From contig JAWDGP010004932.1 of assembly GCA_033675545.1 (NCBI GenBank), forward strand, positions 176,001 to 240,000: DNA of 64,000 bases. Direction: 5' to 3'. The stretch comes from Elysia crispata (taxonomy: Eukaryota > Mollusca > Gastropoda > Plakobranchidae). The first letter of the stretch is position 1; every line of letters starts with the position of its first letter. Made by a program: the position numbers and the translations under genes. Shown piece by piece: positions 55,901 through 64,000 of the stretch. The notes beneath the pieces are model-generated. The model was not told the origin of the DNA. It was given only the letters and a program-made list of their open reading frames with translations, and did no database searches.

Positions 55901-57613
55901 CTTAACCACTTGACTCTTATGGGATCAAAATTAATCACTTGACCTTTACAAGATCAAACTTGACCACATTATGAAAAACAATTTCTCTCTAGGATTGCAA
56001 ATAGGTGCTTTATCTGATATGGTAAGACAATTTCACTTTCTTGTTCACCATATCGTTAACTTAGCCCCTTTTAGAAAATGTATATAAACCGTATGACTGA
56101 TATTTTTTTTTTCAGTGAAATTTCTGAATTTTGAATCAGAAGTGATTAAGCAAGGGTAGAACCAGAGGTGAAAAGAAAAAAAACCTGAACTTTTCCTACG
56201 TTGACTAATTAACCTTCCAAAGTAAGTATACACCTAATGCCTGGATTCACACAAAAGTTAAATCTGCTTCAGGTTGTTAACCCACCCCCCCCCAAAAAAA
56301 AAATGGAAATCTAGTTCCGCCCCTGATTAAGATAATACCTACTTACACAATATTTGTATGGAGTGAGGGAAAAACTCATGTTAAAAACTTTTATAATGAC
56401 ATAAGATCAAGCCTAGCTTCAGAATCTGATCCATCAAAATATAAAAAGCAAGTCATTAGCTGCCGTATTATCATTTGAAACAAAATACAGCCTTTCACTA
56501 AAGCAGGTCACATTCATTAGGCTCTCGTGATACAAAAAAGTATTGGTAAGCTTAAAGCAATATGAAATGAATTGGAGAAAAGTGTTTATATTGAACAATA
56601 AAAGGAGGCTTACCTGTACTTTTTTGGATCTATAAAAGCATTCTTCTTCACGCAGTCAACAATAAATTGAAGGGGCAAATTTTTGTCTCCTTTGCAGTCT
56701 GATTTATGCTCGCTGAGCCTAGAGTGAAGTCAAAGTAAAAGATAGACCATATTATTTTCCCACCTACTGATTTTCCACATGTACTACTTTTATCAAAGAT
56801 TTTATTGAAAATTGAGCTGCAATGTTTTTAATTCTAAATGTTAGTAGGATGGTCTAATCAAGTTCAACTGAAATAGTAAATAAAGCAATGAATGCAACAG
56901 AATATTCTGCAATCAACTTATATTTCATCAAAATTATGTTGCAAACTTCATTGAATCAATACAACAAAAACAACTATAAATAGATTTAGATTATGTTGCC
57001 TACTAGTTTTGCTCTGAAATCTAAGCTATAAATTAACCAGGCTTTTTACTTCAAAACTATTTAAAAAATTAAGCCAAGCTAAAAAAAGTAATGTATAAAA
57101 ATTGACCAATGAAATACTAAGATGATGTTTTATACATTTAAAAGACATGCATTGGACCAACTTACTAAGAGATTTGTTAGAGAAATTCAGAATGGTAATT
57201 CAAAGATATTAAAGTCCAAATAAAGTTTTATAAAAATCACACTCAAACTTTATACCCGACTTGAGATTAGTGGAAAGCTTGTACTCATTGACGAAGCCTG
57301 ACAAGGACTGATTTTTAACACACAATTTGCGTCATTTCACGTAAAAAAGGAAAGACTTAAAAAAATTCCTTTTCCTTCAAAAAGCCAAAGCTAAGAACTT
57401 TTGATTTCTACTTCAAATATAAACTTTAGTAACAGGTAAAAGACTGCAAAACCATAGTTTCGTACATAGTCAGGATGATCTGTAAAATGTTATGTATAAA
57501 TGAAGGCCTGGCTTAGCAAGTCTTGAACATGAATTTTATAGATCTATGATTTTTGCGAGTCGAAATTTATGCAAAAAGGAGTTGGGAAGATGAGTGGGAA
57601 TACTATCTTGAAC

Positions 57614-57651
<38 letters not shown>

Positions 57652-59667
57652 TCAGAAGTACTGGCTTTTTAAGTAATCTTACAGAAAAGTTGCCTCTTCT
57701 GGAGAATCAGCTAGTTCACCGCCCCCTCTCTGAGGAAAATAAATAAAATTGTGAAATAAAAAAGTATTCATAAAGCAATAATTTTAACAAAAACAAGATC
57801 ACAGCATGAATCTGAAATATATTTTTTTGGTGAACAAATCCTAGATACCAGTATCAACAAAGTTAACTCTTTTGAAGTACAAAACAAAAAATGATATACC
57901 AATCCAATGAAATTATTCACAGGAATACCAGCCAGCAGATTCATCAATGCCATAAAGATAAATGTGTCAATTGCTAACAACTATCATTTTACTTTAAGAT
58001 CCTGAATAAATCATGAATTCCTTCTTTGTGAGAGTAAAATCAATATAAAAATTCAACCATATAAACCTAGAAATCTATGGTTACTAACAGACCATTTTGA
58101 TTGGTAACACTGATGGAAAAAATATGCCCTTTCCCCTTAGACTCTTTTAACTACCTAAAGAGGACATGGGGGGGAGGGGTGTTTGAGAGAGCTAGCACAG
58201 TGTTTTGCAAAAGTGACTTCTCCCAATGCAGAAAATTCTGCCTAATTTTCTTGTGAAAATGGCAGGGGAAAATACTTGGTTTTTAAAGAATACGAACCCT
58301 TACATCTGGTGCTTGCACCAGCAACCATTGTCTCATGTTCTGCCACTCACAGAGAGTATTAAAAAAAAAAGGGGTTCACAGTGGAGATATAGTAAATCTC
58401 CTTGATTGACATTCTTACTATTACTTAAATGAAAAGATACGGATCACACCTAATGTAAAACTAACTGTAACTAGTACAATCACTTAGTATTGTAAAACAT
58501 GCACACTAATTGCGTCTGCCATTTGCAAGTTTTAAACACAGATCTCCTTCTATCAGTATTTTAATTACAAGCCTTTTTCAACACTGCACAGCATTAACTA
58601 GCTTTCCCGGTGGTCTGTCTAGTGCTGCTAATTTTCGGAATCTATTATAGCGAAACTTGACAGTACTGCTATAGATCATCAGGTGCTGGCTTTCCATAAC
58701 GGATTCTCTTTCTAATTTTATACAAGGGCTCTTGAGATAATTTCCCTAAAACTAGAAATAACCAAGCGAGATTTTTAGGTCGAACACAGTCAGGCATTCA
58801 TGAACATTCTTGTATTTAACAAAATCTGTTTTGGAATCTAGGCCTAAACGTATAAAGTTAAAATAATTATTCAAAAATCTAGGCCTATGTGTTTGATCAA
58901 GATCTCAATCAAGACAAAATCTATAGGATGATTGTGATGATGTACTGATATGGGTCTAATACTCATTATTTTTAAATTTTATGTAAATGACAGCTGTTTG
59001 ATTGTAAACTTCATTCTAGAACGGAAAAAAGTACTGATTTCTGGCTCACCGGTGCATGTATCACAGCAGATTCAGCATAAACGATCAATAGGAAGGATGA
59101 ACTTCCACGGTGAGCTTTAAATTCCTTCCAGTAGTCATGTAAAACTTCAACTAAAAGAAACTTACCGTACACCCAGTACCCTCAATATTTTCACACATTC
59201 ATTATCATGGAAGGGTTTTCATTTGGAGACACTGTAAAAGTATGGGCATTGGAATTTAAAAGTCTAGTGTGACTGCAATAAGCCTAGTAATTTGTATTCA
59301 TGAGATCACATTCTTTATGATTCTACAGAACGAGTTGCAACAGCTGTAGAAGGAAAACGACCAAGAGCCAGAGATCTAGATCTAGATCTAGATCTAGTCT
59401 AGATCTAGATTTGACAAATCTAAAATCTATTTACATCAAATCTATTTTATTACGTGTATGATTAGCCTCAGATCCTGCAAATTATCTGCAAAATAAAATA
59501 TATACGGGGCACCATCTTCTTTCATGAAGAGTGTTCTTGAAATTCTAATTAAAGTTGAACTTTTCAAGTGGTGGCGCACCGCCATATTTATTTTGAAGTT
59601 ACCTCCTTCTTTGGTGAAGTGGACTGGGGTTCTTTATGGACCAGTCGTGAAAATAGATTAAAGGCCT
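43869..59667 (-). CDS. TERF2IP: RAP1 (TERF2-interacting telomeric protein 1), nearly complete gene
   Basis: RAP1 is the shelterin subunit recruited to telomeres by TRF2 in animals. Ten - strand exons fit phase: 59667-59603, 57729-57683, 56718-56614, 54731-54594, 54151-54037, 53367-53202, 48885-48701, 47950-47608, 45806-45754 and 43997-43869. Order: BRCT (GGGELADSPEEATF, then NLPLQFIVDCVKKN), a Ser/Asp-rich linker, the RAP1 Myb domain (RSKYTDAEDLKIIRYL, VVWKQMQ, then HQSMKARFKKKILP), a long polar region with an NLS-like PPVKRAKTF, and the N-terminal half of the RCT domain (FMRQHYGLSKAQAIQLLLK). Human RAP1 has YTDAEDVAIL, ALWKAM and LMEKFNLDLSTVTQAFL at these places. The start codon was not found. 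The last exon stops at TAG 43869, shorter than the human RCT; a donor-like G/GTAATA at 43883 leaves room for another exon. Confidence 0.85.
44023..44834 (-). repeat. Two-unit minisatellite (60 bp A, 40 bp B) in last RAP1 intron
   Basis: The order is A x4 (44023-44262), B x2, A x2 (44343-44459, the second 3-4 bp shorter), then B x9 and a partial copy. B equals A lacking an internal segment. On the gene's strand every unit contains TTACATGTAAGTCAT, a perfect GTAAGT donor hexamer. The array ends 25 bp before the last exon's acceptor. Confidence 0.95.
45754..45806 (-). CDS. TERF2IP: RAP1 short exon before RCT
   Basis: Fifty-three bases between ATCTTCCAG and GAAT/GTAAGT encode EQSEDPSDFEITKRRVN, in phase with both neighbours. 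Confidence 0.75.
45869..46210 (-). repeat. 57-bp minisatellite, six copies, RAP1 intron
   Basis: Units start at 45869, 45926, 45983, 46040, 46097 and 46154 and are nearly identical (ACTTGTGATGAAATAGATAC to GTTACATGGGAATG). It lies 62 bp upstream of the short exon's acceptor. The open frames across it come from a period divisible by three. Confidence 0.95.
47608..47950 (-). CDS. TERF2IP: RAP1 exon: central polar region 2 with NLS-like motif
   Basis: Acceptor ATTCCCAG, donor ACAG/GTAATT. There are 114 codons, Ser-rich, with PPVKRAKTFSVLDSSSDED, a likely nuclear signal next to CK2-type acidic serines. Confidence 0.8.
48210..48420. repeat. (GA)n microsatellite in RAP1 intron
   Basis: About 210 bp of GA with a few GGGA and AAAGA interruptions, between RAP1 exons 48701-48885 and 47608-47950. 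Confidence 0.95.
48701..48885 (-). CDS. TERF2IP: RAP1 exon: central polar region 1
   Basis: Acceptor TTGACAG, donor GAG/GTAAAA. Sixty-one codons include AWKKSEKLKKSSSASHL and an acidic run (ENDDDLNTQELDELDQ). It is assigned by phase and position between certain RAP1 exons. Confidence 0.78.
49849..49903. repeat. (TTA)n microsatellite
   Basis: TTA run of about 54 bp in RAP1 intron, 130 bp before the LINE fragment. Confidence 0.95.
50035..51045 (+). mobile_element. LINE fragment: reverse transcriptase C-terminal half
   Basis: One open frame of 336 residues without internal stops runs from about 50035 to TGA 51043-51045. It contains the RT palm motifs GTPQGDSLSPVLF and AYADDVDFV (catalytic YADD). 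After these come the thumb-like LYRSLVKSILVYNCGTWALT, LNAFHRKQLRKVLNIKYP and RWRLFGHILRR, as in APE-type non-LTR elements (RTE/CR1-like). The endonuclease and N-terminal RT are missing, so the copy is 5'-truncated, as most LINE copies are. A 3' tail of about 75 bp ends in an A-rich tract near 51110-51130. It lies antisense inside a RAP1 intron. The open frame points to a young insertion. Confidence 0.88.
51131..53201. other. RAP1 intron sequence, no further feature except TA tract
   Basis: It contains repeated TCTAGATCT-like palindromes (51690-51730 and 51870-51910) and a TA run at about 52157-52198. No exon was recognised. Confidence 0.5.
53202..53367 (-). CDS. TERF2IP: RAP1 exon: Myb domain, last helix and following linker
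   Basis: Acceptor TATTCAG, donor TCAG/GTAGAT. HPHQSMKARFKKKILPDV corresponds to human TQHSWQSLKDRYLKHL; a polar linker with SGQDISLTARRLPHH follows. Confidence 0.88.
54037..54151 (-). CDS. TERF2IP: RAP1 exon: Myb domain, first part
   Basis: Acceptor ATTGTAG, donor AAAG/GTGTTC. RSKYTDAEDLKIIRYLIF followed by GGNVVWKQMQAAK is the RAP1-type Myb; human has RAYTDAEDVAIL and GNALWKAME. Confidence 0.9.
54594..54731 (-). CDS. TERF2IP: RAP1 exon: linker between BRCT and Myb
   Basis: Acceptor TTGTTTTAG, donor GCAGG/GTTAGT. Forty-five codons of Ser/Thr/Asp-rich linker include ANVEDVVSDDELFSR. Phase 2 at both ends fits its neighbours. Confidence 0.78.
54732..56613. other. RAP1 intron, nothing recognised
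   Basis: AT-rich intron between linker and BRCT exons. A C/A-rich block at 56281-56300 resembles dispersed-repeat ends. Confidence 0.45.
56614..56718 (-). CDS. TERF2IP: RAP1 exon: BRCT C-terminal half
   Basis: Acceptor CACTCTAG, donor ACAG/GTAAGC. It contains QFIVDCVKKNAFIDPKKY, which parallels human YILDCVERNERLELEAY. Confidence 0.85.
57619..57651. repeat. (TA)n microsatellite
   Basis: Short TA run 30 bp beyond the 3' end of RAP1 exon 57683-57729. Confidence 0.9.
57683..57729 (-). CDS. TERF2IP: RAP1 exon: BRCT glycine turn
   Basis: Forty-seven bases between TTTCCTCAG and TTTTCT/GTAAGA encode RGGGELADSPEEATF plus two bases. GGGEL is the Gly-rich turn typical of BRCT domains. Confidence 0.75.
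57730..59373. other. RAP1 first visible intron, nothing firm
   Basis: No clear exon was found between the two 5'-most RAP1 exons. A possible micro-exon carrying more BRCT sequence cannot be excluded. Confidence 0.4.
59374..59410. repeat. (AGATCT/CTAGAT)n palindromic hexamer repeat
   Basis: CTAGAT is repeated about five times with one break; the unit is self-complementary. Isolated copies occur elsewhere in the window. Confidence 0.85.
59603..59667 (-). CDS. TERF2IP: RAP1 candidate exon, start of BRCT
   Basis: The acceptor is TTTTCCACAG, or two bases later. The donor is GAG/GTAACT. The frame AFNLFSRLVHKEPQSTSPKK ends in phase 0 and joins directly to RGGGEL of the next exon, as a BRCT first strand and GG turn would. 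The exon is short and its assignment is less certain than the others. Confidence 0.45.
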
Positions 59668-59838
59668 CTGTGGAAAAGGTAGTGTTTGTGTTATACCCAC
59701 GTCCAATTCTATTATTTTTTTTTTTACATCTGGGCTATACTTAAGTTTCACTGATCATAGGAGGAGAATAATGATCTTTTTTTCCGTCTCCCATTCTCTT
59801 TTCAGCCAAGTCTCGTCAAGTTGAAGAGTTTCTTTTGT

Positions 59839-59841
59839 AAA

Positions 59842-59936
<95 letters not shown>

Positions 59937-59940
59937 CATT

Positions 59941-60029
<89 letters not shown>

Positions 60030-60050
60030 TATTATTACTATTACTATTAC

Positions 60051-60113
<63 letters not shown>
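59839..60113. repeat. (TTA)n-(TCA)n-(TTA)n trinucleotide tract
   Basis: A central run of about 85 bp of TCA is flanked on both sides by about 100 bp of TTA. The poly-Ile and poly-Met open frames over it are artefacts. Confidence 0.95.
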
Positions 60114-60116
<3 letters not shown>

Positions 60117-61257
60117 CATACTTTTTTTTTTTTTGGATTGCGGGTTTTTCGATTTAGACCTGTTGGGTTCCACAAACTAATAAACTAGGTATCAATCGGT
60201 GGTATCTGGGCTATCACCGTTATAATATTTAAAATGAAAGAATATGGGGGGTGGGCGGAAGTATGTGTGTGTCTGTAGGAAAAGGGGAGCGGGTGACAAG
60301 GGTGGAGATAGTTTTGTTGTTGCTATAGCTGCTGTTGATGTTGCTACAGACTCCAGCCTGGTTCATTTCTTACTGTAGAGAAAAGCGATCAAAATGCATG
60401 GTTCTCTCCAGCTGCTCTAGGGGTCATCGTTTATTGATGGATTAATTGGTAGGTGATCACCTGCTCTCTAGTTTTGACATAATTCAGGAGGCTGCAATAA
60501 AAGGAGATATTCGATTGTTCAAATAAAATAAGTTGCATTGAACGCGGCACGGGTGATGTGGATTTTTTCCTTTAAAGATGTTGTTGTAGGCTTTGATCTG
60601 ATGAAGTTTGTTGGTGACATTGTAATATTTTGGTATTAGCATTTCTTGAAATTCAACAGCAAATCCTCGTTCTCCTCCTCCTTCAACTTCTCTTTATCAT
60701 TTTACTATTATTACTACTAAGACAACCGGAGGCTTTAACATCTGTTGCAATGAAATGTGTAGAAAAACTGATTTTGAGAAAAACTCAGTAACCACATGAG
60801 ACCATTGTTAGATCCCTGTCAATTTTCACATTGAGCAAAGCGTCGTGTCGAAGATGCAATTTCGTTCTGTACTAATCATATACTATCAATTAGGCAGGGC
60901 CAACAGTTACTGCAGGGTTCTCTCCCTCTCCCTCTCCCTCTCTGTGTGGAGTTACCTTAGTAATAGTATCTTGGCCTCTTCCATCCTGATCCTATAACCG
61001 ATCACGTGACATGACTTGGAAGATTTGTTGTTTAATTCTGTCACACTAGTATTTTTTTTAAATAGCTATAAGATTTGAGATAAATTTCTTTGTTCTTTGA
61101 TTAGTTCAACTTTTTATTTTATAAGCTTTTTATTTATTTTTTTTCAAAAGTTCTTTTACGGAGACGGTAGCTTACGTTCGAGTAAACAAGCTATGGATTT
61201 TGTTTGTAAGATTGGATCTGATCCCATCACTTGATGATCCAGACTAGAATCCTAACC
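60114..61257. other. Intergenic DNA, nothing recognised
   Basis: Possible position of the RAP1 promoter and first exon, but no start could be supported. GATCACGTGAC at 61002 is an E-box-like palindrome. Confidence 0.35.
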
Positions 61258-61451
61258 CAGACATGTCCAAAGTCCGGCCCTCGAGCAAAATGCGGCTCGT
61301 GCTCATATTTACACTAGCCCTCAGCCTCTGTCATAACATAAATAATAATAAAACGTTAATGGTTCAAGGAATGTCAGCCTGAATGGTTGGCTTCAACACA
61401 TTTTCTTGTCACCATATCTGGCCCTTTTTGCAAAAAGTTTGGACACCCTTG
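61258..61451. mobile_element. hAT-type MITE, 194 bp
   Basis: The left end CAGACATGTCCAAAGTCCGG and the right end, which reads CAAGGGTGTCCAAACTTTTT inverted, match the widespread CAGGGGTGTCCAAA...GGCCC termini of hAT elements. GGCCC/GGCCA subterminal motifs are present. It is too short to code for a transposase. A clean 8-bp duplication was not seen, so the copy is probably old. Confidence 0.72.
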
Positions 61452-62165
61452 TAGTTAGCTGGACCACTTATTGTTTTACGATGAAACACTCTACCAGCGG
61501 AACAATCTTGTGTCTTTTTAGAGATCAATCAACCAATCAACCAATCAGGCCCCCTGCTCTTTAGCGCAGGCGATCAAGACCTTCCTTGTACCTCTATCTC
61601 TTGTCACTTTTCTTGCACCTGTCACATTAAGCTAATACAACCCTATGTACAACCCTATTTAACTTTCAGTTTTTCCCCGAACAGGTCTTAATTTTTACCC
61701 TTAATCTTAAAATCAGTCTGTAGTATAAATTTCCCTCCCTAAAAAAAAAAAATTCTGAACAATTACAAAAGATGAGAATTGCTCAATAACTGAATTAGCA
61801 AAAAATGTTCTCAGGACAAGATCTTCAATAATTTATATAATTTGACTTGTCTCCATTGATACATTATCTTTCAAATTTAAACAGACCGGTAACCAAAATC
61901 TGGAAAAGCAAGGACTATTTTTGTGTAATTATTTTTCCCCCCATGTAGGCCTACATAATGTAAAATACATGTATTCAACAATTTTAAAGCCCTTTCACTT
62001 CCCCCCAAAAAATCATAAATCACTCTCCACTGTTTAGATCTATTTATTTCAAAGTTTAAAAATATGATGCAGAAGAAAAACAAATCTTATTTTATTAATA
62101 TTTATCTTAAACAAGCTGCCTATATTATTTTTTTGATATTACTGTATTCTGTAATTTACTTTCAG

Positions 62166-62312
62166 GAATTCTTCCATGAAAAATGGGGAATGTTTATGAT
62201 GAAGACACCAGTTGTTATGAGCATATCACCTTTCATCATGCAGATGCTGCCCTCTTTTCCTGTCAGCAATTACAAAGACAGGAACTTAAGCTTTGCTAAT
62301 ACACTTCGCTAA
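62166..62312 (+). CDS. Candidate terminal exon of an unrecognised + strand gene
   Basis: The acceptor TTTACTTTCAG is followed by 48 codons and TAA. The peptide starts EFFHEKWGMFMMKTPVVM and continues SISPFIMQMLPSFPVSNYKD, ending FANTLR. Met- and Phe-rich, with a moderately hydrophobic middle. I do not recognise it. The upstream frame is also open for 34 codons, so the border rests on the acceptor alone. No partner exon was found. Confidence 0.35.
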   Translation, partial: EFFHEKWGMFMMKTPVVMSISPFIMQMLPSFPVSNYKDRNLSFANTLR

Positions 62313-64000
62313 TAAACTAGCCAAGTGAATGAGGGCAAGTGCCAAGTGGCCTCACGGCATCACCTATTTGCTACTATAACTGTAGCTCAAGGATCAGTCA
62401 AGAATGTGTAGAGAGAGTACCTGGCACAATGAAGTCATGTGGAACTTGTGTTAATGTGTACGGCACACATTTTCAGGCATACTGGGCTCTATTTATCCCG
62501 GACAAATTAATGAGAAATAATTTTTTTAAAAATCATTATTGTCTACTTAATCATTATTGTAAATCAATGTGCTTGTACACTTTGTTGAGTTTTAATTTAT
62601 CCATGTACCAGATACATAAGCAATTCACAGCTGTCAGAGGTAGAAGTTTAAATACATGGGTTTGAGCATTTGTTTTTATATTTCTTCAAAAAAGTTGTGT
62701 AGGAAGATTGCCCTTTGTCAAGCTTATAACTTTAACCAGCGCCATCTGATTATAAGTTATTAAAATTAAGTTTCCTTAACTGATAAAGAACTCAAAATTT
62801 CTTTAAATAATATAAAGGTGCCACTTTTTCTGCCAAATAATAATCTTATGTTTATGATATAAGAAGATGAGACAAAGTGACTAATTCCATTTAGATGTTA
62901 TCCTGGCGCATGCAACAGAGCGTTTCATAAAGGTGTCTAAATGTTAATCTACAGAATTATTCTTTCATTTGGAGCATCCACAACAATGTGATCTAGGGTG
63001 AAAATGTACTGGGCTAAATGTTCAACATGACACTACAATGACTACAGAATTTTTTTCAACTAAGCTTTCAATAATTAACTAAAAACAAATAAAACTATGT
63101 TGAAACGCTTTGAAGCATTAAATCTTTTAGGATATGCCTGCTATGCTTAGCGAAGAGTTTATCTTTTTTCAACCACAAAATAACAAAAAAAAACCTTTAT
63201 GCGTTAAGCACTGAGCCAACAATTTAGTGTTAGGTTTCTGTGTATTTAAAAATGTAAACATATTTTGTATGAAAAGAATATCAAAAATAGTTAAAAGGCA
63301 GAGTTTGTTCATTATCGGAAATCCTCTGCATATGATCAGGAAACAATGTATCTTTGTTGCGGTTTAAAAATATTTTTATTTTTTATTTTCACAGTTATTA
63401 AAAAAAAAAGAAAAGAAAAAGAAATGAAATTTGAGGTAAACAAGATCTAGGCTTGCATTTCTGAGAAATATAATTGTCAATTGTTAATATCGAAACTTAC
63501 AATCACATTCATTCATTATTTTAAAAAGCTTTTACAAGAAAAGAAAAAAATTGTGAAGTTTGCATTTCTTTTTTATTTCTACTTTTTGTGCTCCAAAATA
63601 TATGGCATATCCTCTTGAGTTTGATAGAGGATTTCAGCTGCTGATTCAAATCCAAACAGTCAATAATATTGAAAAGCTGCAACGGGGACCTTTCACAGTT
63701 ACTGGTTCTTCTTTCCTTTATGCACATGTCTGGAGCCAGTGCTGTTTAGTACAGGTTATGCTTGGACATGTATATTCATGCTTCCATTCACACACTGTTG
63801 TCAGGTTTTCTTTACAATTGCACGTAGGTCAAATTATAAAATGATCTATGGTGCCCGCTGTGTTGCAAATTTAACAATCTAACTACTGTTTCATACTGCT
63901 CTAAAGCATTGATCATACTAAGCGACAGTTTTTATTCAAATGGCTTTTAACCAAATTACATACATACAAAATGTATATTATGGTATTATTCATACCATTT
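62313..64000. other. Intergenic or 3' UTR sequence, nothing firm
   Basis: A stop-free stretch at 62339-62665 on the + strand has no splice support and AT-driven composition. Nothing else was recognised to the window end. Confidence 0.4.

Noticed and set aside
59090-59400. Possible + strand mini-gene: ATGAACTTCCACG/GTGAGC spliced to an exon after TTCTACAG at 59328
   Set aside because: It lies inside the RAP1 gene, the second exon reads into the CTAGAT repeat, and it is too short to support.
59802-60180. Poly-Ile and poly-Met open frames
   Set aside because: Translation of TTA/TCA trinucleotide repeats.
62339-62665. 108-codon + strand open frame
   Set aside because: No splice support or family match; probably 3' UTR or intergenic sequence.

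Overview
The window is AT-rich, intron-rich animal DNA. Long simple-sequence tracts (GA, GATA, TTA/TCA, TA) and many minisatellites separate spliced genes. The gene set (an SLC6 transporter, the shelterin protein RAP1, a secreted BRICHOS-type protein) and the tRNA-derived SINE debris fit a lophotrochozoan. A gastropod mollusc is the best guess, but that is an inference from overall character. No phage, plasmid, CRISPR or bacterial operon features were seen.

Layout. (1) 598-2843, + strand: the last three coding exons of an SLC6 neurotransmitter/amino-acid transporter. (2) 2844-11020: mostly non-coding, with tandem repeats at 6417-6572, 9850-10002 and 10103-10777; the last has a tRNA-like B box in nearly every unit. 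(3) 11021-24793, + strand: a large unrecognised gene modelled from five phase-compatible exons. It gives 2885 codons and ends in a 7-kb exon with eight near-identical 37-residue repeats; a polyadenylation signal lies at 25419. (4) 26724-27055: a tRNA-derived SINE. (5) 28151-32758, - strand: a complete six-exon gene for a 318-residue secreted BRICHOS-type protein with Arg-Gly-rich ends and a TATA box at 32953. (6) 36798-37222 and 38186-38277: two TAA-flanked inverted-repeat elements. (7) 40460-41033, + strand: a candidate last exon followed by a tandem array of AATAAA signals. (8) 43869-59667, - strand: TERF2IP/RAP1, with BRCT, Myb and RCT segments, minisatellites in its introns and an antisense LINE fragment at 50035-51045. 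(9) 61258-61451: a hAT-type MITE. (10) 62166-62312, + strand: a candidate last exon of an unknown gene.

The most unusual theme is that several tandem duplications include or abut gene-processing signals. The 5' splice site of intron 2 of the large gene is duplicated with its exon end (14231-14490). A minisatellite starts at the end of that gene's fourth exon and repeats its GATAAG/GT junction (16360-17190). The 3' splice site of a BRICHOS-gene intron is repeated four times (28781-29018). A RAP1 intron array repeats a perfect GTAAGT (44023-44834). A putative 3' UTR repeats AATAAA (40725-41033). Exon phases agree across the main gene models. Exon boundaries are still predictions without RNA evidence.
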